NCBI GenBank assembly: GCA_003258405.1
Contig: QKPN01000006.1
Location: forward strand, 62,001-126,000
Source: Rhodobacteraceae bacterium DSL-40
GTDB taxonomy: Bacteria > Pseudomonadota > Alphaproteobacteria > Rhodobacterales > Rhodobacteraceae
DNA length: 64,000 nucleotides
Direction: 5' to 3'
Part shown: piece after piece, positions 37,353 to 46,300 of the stretch
How the letters are laid out: each line of letters begins with the position of its first letter
How positions within the stretch are numbered: the first letter of the stretch is position 1
Program-made: the position numbers and the translations under genes
Notes under the pieces: model-generated
What the model was told of the DNA's origin: nothing
Databases searched by the model: none
What the model saw: the letters and a program-made list of their open reading frames with translations, nothing else

Positions 37353-38118
37353 GTGGAAGACGCGGCTGGGGGACATTGCGCTGATCGGGGCGATTCTGCT
37401 GGCCGCGGGGACGATGGCTGCCGTTGCGGAGAGCGCATCGCTGCCGGTGAGCGTGCGCCTGGAGGAGGAGCAGCCGCTGCCACCCGGCGCGGAGCTGGAG
37501 GTGGAACTGCTGGATGTTTCTCGGGCGGACGCATCCTCGATCCGGATCACCTCCGGGCGGGTGGCGGTCAGCACGTTTCCGGTCTCGCTGCGACTCTCCT
37601 ACGATCCTGCCGCAATCGACCCGCGGATGACCTATGTCGTTGCCGCGGTGCTCCGGACGGGGGGACGTGTGAGCCATCGCACCATGACGGCCTGGCCGGT
37701 GCTGACGCGCGGCGCACCGGAGCGGGCCGATATCGTTCTGGAGCAGGTGGCGGAGGCGCCTCCGGCGGATGCGGCGCGCATCAGTGGCGTGCCCTGGGCC
37801 GTGACGGAAATCGGCGGCCGGGCGCTCGTGGCAGACGATCCGCCGACCATCGCCTTTCTCGAGGATGGGACCTTCTCGATGTTTGGCGGCTGCAACCGCT
37901 TTCGAGGGAGGGCGGCGCTTTCGGCGGGGCGGATCGCCTTCGTGCAGCCGATTGCCGGGACGAAGATGATGTGCCTGTCCGAGCGGATGAAACTCGAGCA
38001 GGATATGCTGGAGGCACTCGACCGGACGGCCAGCTATAAGCGGTCGGGCGCGCGCCTCAGCTTCACAAATGCGGCGGGCGTCGTGACCGTCCGGTTTGTG
38101 GAGCGGCCGGAGGGCTAG
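37336..38118 (+). CDS. YbaY- and META-domain exported protein
   Basis: A 260-residue protein with an N-terminal signal peptide (DIALIGAILLAAGTMAAVAES). Next come a YbaY-like beta-domain (about 33-135, LPVSVRLEEEQPLPPGAELEV at the start) and a C-terminal META/HslJ domain (about 150-255) with FSMFGGCNRFRG and the TKMMCLSERMKLEQDMLEAL helix. The best start is a TTG (37336) with GGAG 7 bases upstream, inside the end of the DUF4239 gene; no ATG allows the full signal peptide. META proteins are envelope proteins often linked to heat, drug or motility phenotypes. The function here is unknown. Confidence 0.78.
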   Translation: MRTGNRWKTRLGDIALIGAILLAAGTMAAVAESASLPVSVRLEEEQPLPPGAELEVELLDVSRADASSIRITSGRVAVSTFPVSLRLSYDPAAIDPRMTYVVAAVLRTGGRVSHRTMTAWPVLTRGAPERADIVLEQVAEAPPADAARISGVPWAVTEIGGRALVADDPPTIAFLEDGTFSMFGGCNRFRGRAALSAGRIAFVQPIAGTKMMCLSERMKLEQDMLEALDRTASYKRSGARLSFTNAAGVVTVRFVERPEG

Positions 38119-38131
38119 AGCGCGGCGACGC

Positions 38132-38156
38132 GCAGCCTTCCAATCTGGAAAGGCTG
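38132..38156. terminator. Hairpin between convergent META-protein and SDR genes
   Basis: GCAGCCTTCCA (38132-38142) pairs with TGGAAAGGCTGC (38146-38156, one bulged base), with a 3-base loop. It lies between the ends of two convergent genes and could terminate both, though no T-run follows. Confidence 0.5.
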
Positions 38157-38189
38157 CACGCGCCCCGCCGGGCGGAGTTCTGGCGCGGC

Positions 38190-38969
38190 TCAGATCTCCG
38201 AGATCGCCTCGAGGGATTCGGGCAGGATCTGGCCGCCGTCGACCACCAGGGTCTGACCGGTGATGTAGCCGGCCTCGTCGGAGGCGAAGAAGAGGGCGGC
38301 GTTGCCGATGTCCTCAACCTTGCCGAGACGCTTCAGCGGGATCGAGGCGGTCATGGTTTCGAGATATTCCTCTCCCAGGCCGGTGAGGCCCTCGGTCATG
38401 ATGTTACCCGGCATCACGGCATTGATCGTGGTGTTGTAGCGCGCGAGCTCCATGGAGGCGGTGCGCAGGAAGCCGAGCTGTCCCGCTTTCGAGGCGCCGT
38501 AATGCGACCAGCCGGGGAAGCCCGTCACCGGGCCGGTGATCGAGGAGGTGAGGATGACCCGGCCCCGGCCCGCCTTCTCGAACTGCGGGATTGCCGCCTT
38601 CACCGCGAGGAAGGCGCTCTTGAGGTTGGTCGCGAGCACCTTGTCCCAGTCGTCCGGATCCATCTCGATGATCTTGGTCTGGGGGAAGATGCCCGCATTG
38701 GCACAGAGGATGTCCAGCCCACCGAATTTGCGGACGCAGTCCTCCACCATGGTCTGGACATCCGCCCAATCGGAGACATCGCCGCAGACATAGGCTGCGG
38801 TTCCGCCGGCTGCGGTGATCTCCTCCGCGGTCTGGCGGGCACTGTCCTCGCCGCGGGCCGCGATCATGACCTTGGCGCCCGCATTGGCGAAGACCCGGGC
38901 GATCCCCTTGCCGATGCCCTTCGAGCCGCCTGTAACGAGAACGGCTTTTCCGGCGATGGGTGTGAGCAT
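38190..38969 (-). CDS. SDR family oxidoreductase in the phospho-lyase locus
   Basis: A 259-residue classical short-chain dehydrogenase. GGSKGIGKGIA is the nucleotide loop, NAG is at about 92-94, and the catalytic Ser (TSSITGP) and Tyr-x3-Lys (HYGASKAG) are present. It resembles FabG-type 3-oxoacyl reductases by overall pattern, but in this setting (last gene after a polyamine-type ABC importer, 18 bases away) it more likely acts on an alcohol or carbonyl in the catabolic route. Its substrate is unknown. Confidence 0.88.
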   Translation of the reverse strand: MLTPIAGKAVLVTGGSKGIGKGIARVFANAGAKVMIAARGEDSARQTAEEITAAGGTAAYVCGDVSDWADVQTMVEDCVRKFGGLDILCANAGIFPQTKIIEMDPDDWDKVLATNLKSAFLAVKAAIPQFEKAGRGRVILTSSITGPVTGFPGWSHYGASKAGQLGFLRTASMELARYNTTINAVMPGNIMTEGLTGLGEEYLETMTASIPLKRLGKVEDIGNAALFFASDEAGYITGQTLVVDGGQILPESLEAISEI

Positions 38970-38987
38970 GGGCGTCTCCTTCCTATT

Positions 38988-39794
38988 CTAGTCGGTCGTT
39001 TGGCCGCGCAGGAGGCGCAGCAGGGCGGGCAGGGTGAGCCCGATGGCAAGCAGCAGCGCGGAGGCGGCGACGCTCAGCATACCCACGGTCGGAACCAGGG
39101 GGGAATAGCCGGAGACCATCTTTGCATACAGCCATTCGGGTAAGGTCGAGTCGGCTCCCGTGGTGAAGAGCGAGAGCGGGAAGTTGCCCCAGGAGAGCAG
39201 GAAGGCGAAGAGGCCTGCCGAGATCACGCCGGGCATGAGCAGCGGTATCGTCACCTCACGCATCACGCTCCAAGTCGTGCAACCCATGTCGCGGGCGGCT
39301 TCCTCGAGCGCCGGATCGAAGCTGTAGGCGCGGATGGCGATGACGAGCGTCGCGATCGGGCCGATCCAGACCAGATGCGCGATGACGGCTGTCTTCCAGG
39401 TGGGGGTGACGCCGATCGCGTTGAACCAGATGAGCAGGGCGAGGCCGAGCACGGTCTGGGGGAAGAATATCGGCAGCAGGATGAGCTTCTGGAAGAGGCG
39501 CCGGTAGCGCCACTGGTAGCGGGCATAGGCGAGCGCGCCGAAGAATCCCGCAACCATCGAGATGACGGTGACGATGGCAGCGACGCGGAGCGAGGTGGCG
39601 AGAAGGTCGGACACGGTCGGGCTTGCGATCGCCTCGCCATACCAGTCGAAGGCGTAGCGGCGGATCGGGAAGGTGAGGTAACGCGCCTTGGAAACGGATG
39701 CGAAGCCCACGGCGACGATGGGGAGGTAGAGGATGGCGAGTACGAGGATGCCATAGCCGAGGAGGAGCGCACGGGTGACGGCGGTGGGTTTCAT
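38988..39794 (-). CDS. ABC transporter permease, PotC-like
   Basis: A 268-residue inner-membrane permease with six hydrophobic segments. The EAA loop is EEAARDMGCTTWSVMREVTIPLLMPG (short form EAARDMG...PLLMPG). It belongs with the spermidine/putrescine-type permeases and is the second permease in an operon with an ATPase, another permease and a binding protein. It starts 1 base after the upstream permease ends. Substrate is likely a small cationic or amino compound, but this is inference. Confidence 0.9.
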   Translation of the reverse strand: MKPTAVTRALLLGYGILVLAILYLPIVAVGFASVSKARYLTFPIRRYAFDWYGEAIASPTVSDLLATSLRVAAIVTVISMVAGFFGALAYARYQWRYRRLFQKLILLPIFFPQTVLGLALLIWFNAIGVTPTWKTAVIAHLVWIGPIATLVIAIRAYSFDPALEEAARDMGCTTWSVMREVTIPLLMPGVISAGLFAFLLSWGNFPLSLFTTGADSTLPEWLYAKMVSGYSPLVPTVGMLSVAASALLLAIGLTLPALLRLLRGQTTD

Positions 39795-39795
39795 C

Positions 39796-40650
39796 TCACT
39801 TTCTCCCGCCGAACATCGCGTCGAGATCCACGCGGCTCACGCTGAAGAGCGCCACGGCTCCTATGATGGCGATGAGCACCATGGCAAGTGCAGCGCCAAG
39901 CGGCCAGTTCTGGCCGTAGGTGAAGGCGGTCTCGACCTCGTCGCCCATCACGATCACCGCCTGGCCGCCGAGGAGCTTCGATTCGGCGATGGCGCCCGCG
40001 GAGAGCACGAAGCAGAGGAGGCAGCCGATGACGATGCCCGGTGCCGCGAGGGGAAGCTCGACCTCGCGCAGCAGCTGCCAGCGCGAGGCACCGAGATCGA
40101 CGGCCGCCTCGCGGGCGTCGTCGGGCACCATGGCGATGCCCTGGGCGAGGGGGAAGAGCATGAAGGGGAAGTAGACGTAGACGAGGCCGAACACGATCAC
40201 GGGAACGTTGTAGAGCAGCCCGTCGAAGCCGGCGAAGCCCCAGGACCGGAGGTAGCCCTCGATGAGCCCGCCCTTCATCAGCGTGAGCACCCAGCCGAAG
40301 AGGCGGATGTTCTCCGAGACGAAGAGGGTCATCACCACACCCACAGTCAGCACCAAGGTGAAGCGGCGGTAGACCTTGGCCATGGCGAAGGCGAGCGGCC
40401 AGGAGATCACGAAGAGTATTGCGGTTGCGGCGATCGCCATGCCGAGCGACCAGATGAGCGAGCGCCAGTAGCCCTGGCGCAGGATCTCGCCATAGGCCGA
40501 GAAGTCGGGCAGATGCGCGAGCGAGAAGACCTTCTGGGGCATGATCGAGAACGCGGCCACAACGACGAGCGGTGCGACGAAGCTCAGGAGCAGCAGCGCC
40601 GTGATCGGCAACGCGGTGAGATAACCGAGGCGGGCATTCAGCCGGTCCAT
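39796..40650 (-). CDS. ABC transporter permease, PotB-like
   Basis: A 284-residue inner-membrane permease with six hydrophobic segments. The EAA loop reads REAAVDLGASRWQLLREVELPL (EAAVDLGAS, then PLAAPG). Its order (binding protein, ATPase, PotB, PotC) is that of the polyamine-type importers. It lies 3 bases after the ATPase gene, so translation is probably coupled. Confidence 0.9.
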   Translation of the reverse strand: MDRLNARLGYLTALPITALLLLSFVAPLVVVAAFSIMPQKVFSLAHLPDFSAYGEILRQGYWRSLIWSLGMAIAATAILFVISWPLAFAMAKVYRRFTLVLTVGVVMTLFVSENIRLFGWVLTLMKGGLIEGYLRSWGFAGFDGLLYNVPVIVFGLVYVYFPFMLFPLAQGIAMVPDDAREAAVDLGASRWQLLREVELPLAAPGIVIGCLLCFVLSAGAIAESKLLGGQAVIVMGDEVETAFTYGQNWPLGAALAMVLIAIIGAVALFSVSRVDLDAMFGGRK

Positions 40651-40653
40651 GGC

Positions 40654-41766
40654 TCAGGCCCCCTTGATGAGATGGCAGCTCGAGAGATCCCAGCCGAGAC
40701 GGACGTCAGTTCCGGGTTTGCCTGTGATACGCTGCTCGCGCAGGACCTCAACCGTGCCCTTCCGGTCGTCAGCGAGGTCGATCTCGTACTGCAGGCGGCT
40801 GCCGAGGGCATATTCGGCGTGGAGGACGCCCTGGATCTGGAAATCCGCGGCTTCTCCGAAGTCGAGGAAACGGACGGCTTCGGGCCGGACGACCAGGGTG
40901 CCGGGGCCCTTGAGGCCCGTCTCCGCCGCGAGACCCGGCCGGATCACGAGGCCGGAGCCGGCCATGTCCGTCCCATCCGCCGTCACGTCGAAGAGGTTCA
41001 CCTCGCCCATGAAGCCCGCGACGAAACGGCTGACGGGGCGGGCGTAGATCTCGTCCGGCGTAGCGATCTGCTCGAAGCGGCCGGCGCGCATGATCGCAAT
41101 CCGGTCGGACATCACCATCGCCTCTTCGAGCGAGTGGGTGATGTAGATGAAGGTCTTGCCAGTGCGGGCATGAAGATCCTTCAGTTCCTTCTCGAGCGTC
41201 TTGCGCAGCCGGTAGTCGAGCGCGGAGAGCGGTTCATCGAAGAAGAGGATCTCGGGGTCGAAGGCGAGTGCGCGGGCAAGCGCCACGCGCTGCCGTTCGC
41301 CGCCGGAGCACTGCTGAATGCGCTTGCTGTAATAGTCGGGTGGCAGGCGCAAAAGGGTGAGAAGCTCCAGCGCGCGGGCCTTGCGCTCAGCGGCCGGAGT
41401 GCCCCGGATCTTGAGCGGGAACTCAATATTTTCGCCAACGGTCCGATGCGGGAAGAGTGCCAGCGACTGGAAGACCATGCAGGTCGGGCGCTTGTTGGGC
41501 GGCAGTTCATCGATCCGCTGATCGCGGAGCCAGATCGAGCCGCTCGTCGGGGTCTCCATTCCGACGAGCAGGCGGATCAGGGTCGTCTTCCCGCTGCCGG
41601 AGGGACCCACGATGGTCAGGAATTCGCCGTCCTGCACGTGGAGATCGATCCCGTGCAGGGCGGTGAAGTCATCAAAGGTCTTTTCCAGCCCGGCAATCGT
41701 CAGGATTGTCCGGGCGGGAGCCTTGATGGCGGCGGGGGCGGATGCCTCAAGCACGTTTGGCCGCAT
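40654..41766 (-). CDS. ABC transporter ATP-binding protein, PotA-like
   Basis: A 370-residue ABC ATPase with Walker A GPSGSGKTT, signature CSGGERQRVALARA, Walker B ILFFDEPLSALD and a C-terminal TOBE domain (about 285-365). This is the PotA/UgpC layout for importers of small organic compounds. The start is MRPNVLEAS (41766); an alternative ATG at 41790 adds 8 residues. Both overlap the end of the binding-protein gene. Confidence 0.9.
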   Translation of the reverse strand: MRPNVLEASAPAAIKAPARTILTIAGLEKTFDDFTALHGIDLHVQDGEFLTIVGPSGSGKTTLIRLLVGMETPTSGSIWLRDQRIDELPPNKRPTCMVFQSLALFPHRTVGENIEFPLKIRGTPAAERKARALELLTLLRLPPDYYSKRIQQCSGGERQRVALARALAFDPEILFFDEPLSALDYRLRKTLEKELKDLHARTGKTFIYITHSLEEAMVMSDRIAIMRAGRFEQIATPDEIYARPVSRFVAGFMGEVNLFDVTADGTDMAGSGLVIRPGLAAETGLKGPGTLVVRPEAVRFLDFGEAADFQIQGVLHAEYALGSRLQYEIDLADDRKGTVEVLREQRITGKPGTDVRLGWDLSSCHLIKGA

Positions 41767-42883
41767 TGTAGATCGTGTAGAGTTCGTCATAGGACGTGAC
41801 CACGTCGTACTGGACAGAGCGGGCCATCTCTTCCTCGAGGCTGTCCCACTGGATCGCGTCGAGCTCCTCCTCGTCCCAGAGCGCGAAGACCTCCGGATTG
41901 CCCATCTGGGCCACGGGATTGTAGGTGCCTTCGGCGAAGCCCACGGCCTTGCAGATCTCCGGCGCCTGAACGAATTCGAGAAAATCCTCGGCGAGCGGCG
42001 AGGGGTCAGGGTTGTTGACGGCAGATGTGAGCTCGATCCAGACGACGCCGCCCTTGCCGTCGAGGGGGCCGGATTTCGGTGTGATGCCGCGGATATTCGT
42101 CAGCCCGTCGAGGCGGGCGGGGCTGGCGGTGTAGGTGCCGCCCGTGAAATAGGCATCGATTTCGCCGTTGATGAGTGCAGTGTTCATCGCGACGAGATCG
42201 TCAGAGAGAAGTTTCGCGCCGCCAAAGATCTGGCCGGCTGTGGCTCTGAACGTCTCGAGCCCGTCACCCTCAAGGGGCGCAAACGGGTTCTGGTCGCCCG
42301 TCAGGCACATGTGGATGATGTTCCAGTTGTCGTAGGTGAGGATGCCGTAGCGATCCTTCATCGCCGGATCGAGGAAGAGTTTCCAGCCCTGGTCCTCGGC
42401 CATCTCGCGGCTGATCTTGTCGGTGTTCACCACGAAGGAGAACGGGCCGTAGCGCTGGGGCATGCCGATCAGATCACCATTGTCGGCGAAGGCGAGCGGA
42501 TAGGGCGGGTTTGCGAAACCCTGGGCCATCTTCTCGAAATAGGGCATGAACCGCTCCTTCTCGAGCGGTTTGATGAGGCCTTCGGGATAGAGCCGCGCTC
42601 GGGCCCAGGGCTGGTTGAGGTTTATGAGGTCCCAAACCTTGATCTCGCCCGCGCGGAGCTTGTTGACCATGTCCGGATCCGAGGTGCCGCTTTCGGCGCG
42701 GACGGTGGCACCGGCGTGCGCCTCGCGGAAGGGGCCGAGCACGTCGTCGGTATTGTAGCCTTCCCAGCACAGAATGTTGAGTTCGTCGGTGCGCGCAGCA
42801 AGGGCACGGGAGCCCAGACCCATCGCGCCGAGACCCGCCAGCGTGAGAACGCCGCGGTTAAATTCTCTTCGGGTGAATGTCAT
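41747..42883 (-). CDS. Extracellular solute-binding protein, PotD-like
   Basis: A 378-residue periplasmic binding protein with a twin-arginine-like signal (TRREFNRGVLTLAGLGAMGLG, cleavage after SRALA). The mature part opens with LNILCWEGYNTDDVL, the pattern of PotD/polyamine-type binding proteins, and has TDKIS and YGILTYDNWN further on. It is first in the minus-strand operon and would define the importer's substrate. It does not show obvious polyamine-specific residues that I can verify, and an amino alcohol or amine is inferred from context. The start MTFTRREFN is preceded by GGAGGCGTGACA. Confidence 0.9.
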   Translation of the reverse strand: MTFTRREFNRGVLTLAGLGAMGLGSRALAARTDELNILCWEGYNTDDVLGPFREAHAGATVRAESGTSDPDMVNKLRAGEIKVWDLINLNQPWARARLYPEGLIKPLEKERFMPYFEKMAQGFANPPYPLAFADNGDLIGMPQRYGPFSFVVNTDKISREMAEDQGWKLFLDPAMKDRYGILTYDNWNIIHMCLTGDQNPFAPLEGDGLETFRATAGQIFGGAKLLSDDLVAMNTALINGEIDAYFTGGTYTASPARLDGLTNIRGITPKSGPLDGKGGVVWIELTSAVNNPDPSPLAEDFLEFVQAPEICKAVGFAEGTYNPVAQMGNPEVFALWDEEELDAIQWDSLEEEMARSVQYDVVTSYDELYTIYNAAKRA

Positions 42884-43084
42884 TGTCACGCCTCCTCTTC
42901 TCTCTGTCTGCCGCATACCTGAGCAGCGTCGGCCTGATGCCTGGATGCGGATCCTGGCGAGGGGCGCAACGCCGAAAACATGAGCAGGAGACCTGCTTCT
43001 GTCACATTCTGCAAGAAGTTTTGTTGTGAGTCACAGGAAAACTGTTTAACTTGCATCAAAACTGGGCAGCACCGGGACCGGATC

Positions 43085-44080
43085 ATGGGCGGATTGTATA
43101 CTGAGAGTTTCCTCGAGCGGCTGCGGGCCGGAGCCATGGCGCTGGCTGGGGAATGGGGGCTCTCCGGACGCACCGAGGTTTCTCTCCTGACGATTTCCGA
43201 GAATGCGACCTTCCGCGCAGATGACCCGGAGCGGGAAGCGCCGGTAATCCTGCGGGTTCATCGCCCAGGGTATCACACACGGGCCGAAATCGAGTCTGAA
43301 CTTGCCTGGATTGAGGCGCTGCGGGCTGAAAACGTCTTGCCGACGCCCGCGCCCTTGCCCTGCCGCTCGGGCGGGCATGTGGCGGGGTTCGATCTTGATG
43401 GCGAGCGGCGCGACGTGGTCGCCTTTGCGTTCATGTCAGGCCGGGAGCCCTTGCCGGAGGAGGATCTTGAGGAGGGTTTCCGCGAGCTTGGCGAGATCAG
43501 CGCCCGATTGCACGCCCACGTGCGGCGCTGGACGCGTCCGGCTGGATTCGTGCGCAAGACCTGGGATTTCGACACGACCGTGGGCCGGCGGCCGCATTGG
43601 GGCGACTGGCGTGCGGCGTTGGGCCTGCGGGAACCGGGCAGGAAACTGCTCGAGCGCGCAACGGTTGAACTCGAACGGCGGCTTGCCGAGATCGGCACGG
43701 GGCCAGAGGTCTTCGGACTGATCCATGCCGATCTTCGGCTCGCGAATCTGCTGATCGATTCGGGGCGTATCGCGGTGATCGATTTCGACGACTGCGGTTT
43801 TGGCTGGTTCCTGTTCGATTTCGCGGCGGCAATCAGTTTCTTCGAGACAGATCCTGCGATCCCCGGTTTGCAGGCGGCCTGGCTCGATGGCTACCGTTCG
43901 GTTGCAGAGCTGCCCGTAACGGCAGAAATGCAGATGGAAACCTTCATCATGTTGCGCCGCCTGCAACTGACCGCGTGGATCGCGAGCCATGCGGAGACAC
44001 CGACGGCGCAGGAGATGGGGGCGGGCTTCACTGATGGCACGCTTGCCATCGCCGAGCGCTTCCTGTCCGGGCGGTCCTGA
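43085..44080 (+). CDS. APH-fold small-molecule kinase (hydroxylysine/homoserine kinase-like)
   Basis: A 331-residue phosphotransferase of the aminoglycoside phosphotransferase fold (homoserine kinase II/choline kinase relatives). The catalytic motif HADLRLANLL has H214, D216 and N221, and D233/D235 lie in IDFDDCGFG, the metal-binding DFG-equivalent. N-terminal lobe features include VILRVHRPG with the ATP-binding region. It is immediately followed (3 bases) by a phospho-lyase-like class III aminotransferase, and such pairs are known from hydroxylysine and ethanolamine degradation. It is predicted to phosphorylate the amino alcohol that the adjacent ABC importer brings in. Confidence 0.85.
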   Translation: MGGLYTESFLERLRAGAMALAGEWGLSGRTEVSLLTISENATFRADDPEREAPVILRVHRPGYHTRAEIESELAWIEALRAENVLPTPAPLPCRSGGHVAGFDLDGERRDVVAFAFMSGREPLPEEDLEEGFRELGEISARLHAHVRRWTRPAGFVRKTWDFDTTVGRRPHWGDWRAALGLREPGRKLLERATVELERRLAEIGTGPEVFGLIHADLRLANLLIDSGRIAVIDFDDCGFGWFLFDFAAAISFFETDPAIPGLQAAWLDGYRSVAELPVTAEMQMETFIMLRRLQLTAWIASHAETPTAQEMGAGFTDGTLAIAERFLSGRS

Positions 44081-44083
44081 GAG

Positions 44084-45409
44084 ATGGACGCGAAACCCCG
44101 CCAGATTCTCGACATGAACGCTTTCGACGCCTCCCGCGACGGCAATGGCGGCGATCCGCTGCTTGTGCGGCGCCAGCAGAACATGGGCGCGGCCTCGGTG
44201 CTGTTCTTTCGCCGACCGATCGAAATGGTCCGGGCGGAAGGTGCCTGGATGGAGGCTGCCGACGGCACGCGGTATCTCGACTTCTATAATAACGTCCCCT
44301 CGGTCGGGCATTGCCATCCGCGCGTGGTGGAGGCCGTGTCACGCCAGATCGCAACGCTCAATACCAACAGCCGCTATCTGACTCAGATTCTCGAGACCTA
44401 TCTGGAGCGGTTGAAGGGAGAATTGCCCGAGGCGCTCTCGAATGTGGTGCTGACCTGTTCGGGGAGCGAGGCGAACGATCTTGCGCTCCGGCTCGCGCGC
44501 ATGTCGACGGGCGGCACGGGCGTTGTCGTCACCGAGACGGCCTACCACGGCAATACCGATCTGGTGATGCAGGTCTCGCCGTCCGCCTTCAAGATGGGCG
44601 GGCCGCCCGACTGGGTCGAAAGCGTGCCGCCGCCGGGGCCGGAAGCCTATGGCGACGACATTGCGGGCGGATTTGCCGCCGCCATCGAGCGCGCGGCCGA
44701 GGCGCTTGCTGCGCGCGGCCACCGGCCTGCCGCGCTCATCTGTGATTCGATTTTTTCAAGCGACGGTGTCTTTGCCGATCCGGCAGGTTTTCTTGCTCCG
44801 GCGGTGGCGCGGATGCGGGCCGCGGGCGGGCTCTATATCGCCGACGAGGTGCAGCCCGGCTTTGCGCGGACAGGCAGCGCGATGTGGGGCTTCACCCGGC
44901 ACCGCGTGGAGCCAGACATCGTGACCATGGGCAAGCCGATGGGGAACGGTTTCCCGATGGCAGGCATGGCCGCGCGGCCGGAGCTTCTCGAGGCCTTCTG
45001 CGCCCAGTTCGGGTATTTCAATACCTTTGGCGCCAATCCGGTGGCTGCTGCTGCGGGACTCGCTGTTCTCGACGTGATCGCCGACGAGCGGCTCATGGAG
45101 AATGCCGCCCGGGTCGGTGCGCATCTCGCGGCCGGACTCGCCGGGCTTGCTGCACGGGACGACCGGATCGGCGCGATCCGGGGCGCGGGGCTCTTTCTCG
45201 GGCTCGATCTCTGTCGCGAGGGAGATGCGGGGATGCCGGATCCCGAACTCGCAGCGACGGTTATCAACGGGCTGCGCGGACATGGCGTGCTGATCGGTGC
45301 GGCAGGGAAGTTTGGCCATACGCTGAAGATCCGGCCTCCGCTCTGCCTCAGATTTGCCGAGGCGGATCGCTTTGTCGCCGCGCTGAGGGCGGCCCTGGCC
45401 GAGGCCTAG
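44084..45409 (+). CDS. Class III aminotransferase-fold enzyme, phospho-lyase-like
   Basis: A 441-residue PLP enzyme. PLP-binding residues include CSGSEAN (about 125-131), AYHGNT (153-158), IADEVQ with D254, and the Schiff-base K284 in TMGKPMGNG. From memory it matches the ethanolamine-phosphate and phosphohydroxylysine phospho-lyase (AGXT2L1/2, PbfA-like) pattern more than ordinary transaminases: FYNNVPSVGHCHPRVV, TLNTNSRYL and the LKIRPPLCL ending. Such enzymes eliminate phosphate and ammonia to give an aldehyde or ketone. The kinase 3 bases upstream supports this. The exact substrate is not determined. Confidence 0.88.
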   Translation: MDAKPRQILDMNAFDASRDGNGGDPLLVRRQQNMGAASVLFFRRPIEMVRAEGAWMEAADGTRYLDFYNNVPSVGHCHPRVVEAVSRQIATLNTNSRYLTQILETYLERLKGELPEALSNVVLTCSGSEANDLALRLARMSTGGTGVVVTETAYHGNTDLVMQVSPSAFKMGGPPDWVESVPPPGPEAYGDDIAGGFAAAIERAAEALAARGHRPAALICDSIFSSDGVFADPAGFLAPAVARMRAAGGLYIADEVQPGFARTGSAMWGFTRHRVEPDIVTMGKPMGNGFPMAGMAARPELLEAFCAQFGYFNTFGANPVAAAAGLAVLDVIADERLMENAARVGAHLAAGLAGLAARDDRIGAIRGAGLFLGLDLCREGDAGMPDPELAATVINGLRGHGVLIGAAGKFGHTLKIRPPLCLRFAEADRFVAALRAALAEA

Positions 45410-45438
45410 GCGATCCGCGTGGTGTGTATATGCTGCGG

Positions 45439-45457
45439 CCGGGCAGGGTTCGCCCGG
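45439..45457 (+). terminator. Hairpin after the phospho-lyase-like gene
   Basis: CCGGGC (45439-45444) and GCCCGG (45452-45457) form a 6-bp stem with a 7-base loop, 30 bases after the stop. A weak T-rich stretch follows (TCTCGCCCT). The rest of the 220-base gap to the tRNA shows no gene. Confidence 0.4.
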
Positions 45458-45628
45458 TCTCGCCCTCCGTGCGCTGTTTTCGGGCTCCAGGGCTTGCGAA
45501 ACGCGCTTATCCCTCGGGAGCAGGAAGACTTGCACGACAGCGCCAAGGGAATAGGCCCGCGCGCTTCTCCGAAGCCCGAAGGCGTGGATGCCCCGGATGA
45601 TCTAAGATCTTATTTTAAGAAGAAGATT

Positions 45629-45704
<76 letters not shown>

Positions 45705-45804
45705 ATTTGCGCGACGGCCGGTGGATGTTTCCATCTGACCGTCGCTGCAGGTCCGCTTCATATTGAGCTGCCTCAGACAGCGCAAGCCCAAAAAAGCAGG
45801 TTTT

Positions 45805-46131
45805 TCACTCGTCGTCGTCGTTTCCGCCAACGTCGGCGATTTCGTCGAGAGAGACGTTGTCATCGTCATCCTCGAGGAGGTCGTCGTCGAGATCGTCGTC
45901 GCCGTCGATGACGTCATCGGTCTCTTCGATATCGGGCAGATCCTCGACCTCATCGGCGGCCGCTGGCTTTGCCTTCTCGGGCCGCAAGGCCTTGGGTTTG
46001 CTGTCAGTCAGGCTTTCGAGCGAGAAGCTCGCGCCACAATTGGGGCAGGTGAGCGGATCCATGCGGAGATCATAGAACCGCGTGGAGCAACTCGGGCAAA
46101 TACGTTTCACGCCCCACTCTTCTTTGGGCAT
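45805..46131 (-). CDS. TIGR02300 family protein
   Basis: A 108-residue protein with an N-terminal zinc-ribbon-like part (KRICPSCSTRFYDL and LTCPNCGASF, four cysteines) and an almost entirely acidic C-terminal half (runs of Asp/Glu). The FYDL motif identifies the alphaproteobacterial TIGR02300 family, usually found near tRNA-Ala or PHB genes; its function is unknown. The ATG at 46131 is the natural start. It is divergent from phaZ and downstream of nothing obvious on its strand. Confidence 0.88.
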   Translation of the reverse strand: MPKEEWGVKRICPSCSTRFYDLRMDPLTCPNCGASFSLESLTDSKPKALRPEKAKPAAADEVEDLPDIEETDDVIDGDDDLDDDLLEDDDDNVSLDEIADVGGNDDDE

Positions 46132-46291
46132 ATGTGTCCTCGTTCAGGTTGAGAGCGAATCCGGCGTGCGATGCCATGCGGGTCCGGTGTTGTCAAAGGC
46201 TTTGCGGATCGTCACCAAGGTTTAACCTCACCGTCATACATTTGCCGCGGAGTAATAAAATTGCTTGAAGGCGGCCGTGAAAATATTACTG

Positions 46292-46300
46292 TTGCGGCAA
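46292..46300. promoter_or_regulatory. TTGC-G-GCAA palindrome upstream of phaZ
   Basis: TTGCGGCAA lies 27 bases before the phaZ ATG within an A/T-rich promoter-like stretch. PhaR-type regulators of PHA genes bind short TGC/GCA palindromes in related bacteria, so this is a candidate site. The match is short and could be chance. Confidence 0.3.

Noticed and set aside
44084-45409. Interpretation as an ordinary omega-transaminase or glutamate-1-semialdehyde aminomutase
   Set aside because: The NNVPSVGHCHP and TLNTNSRYL patterns and the adjacent kinase favour the phospho-lyase group, though without a tree this remains an inference.
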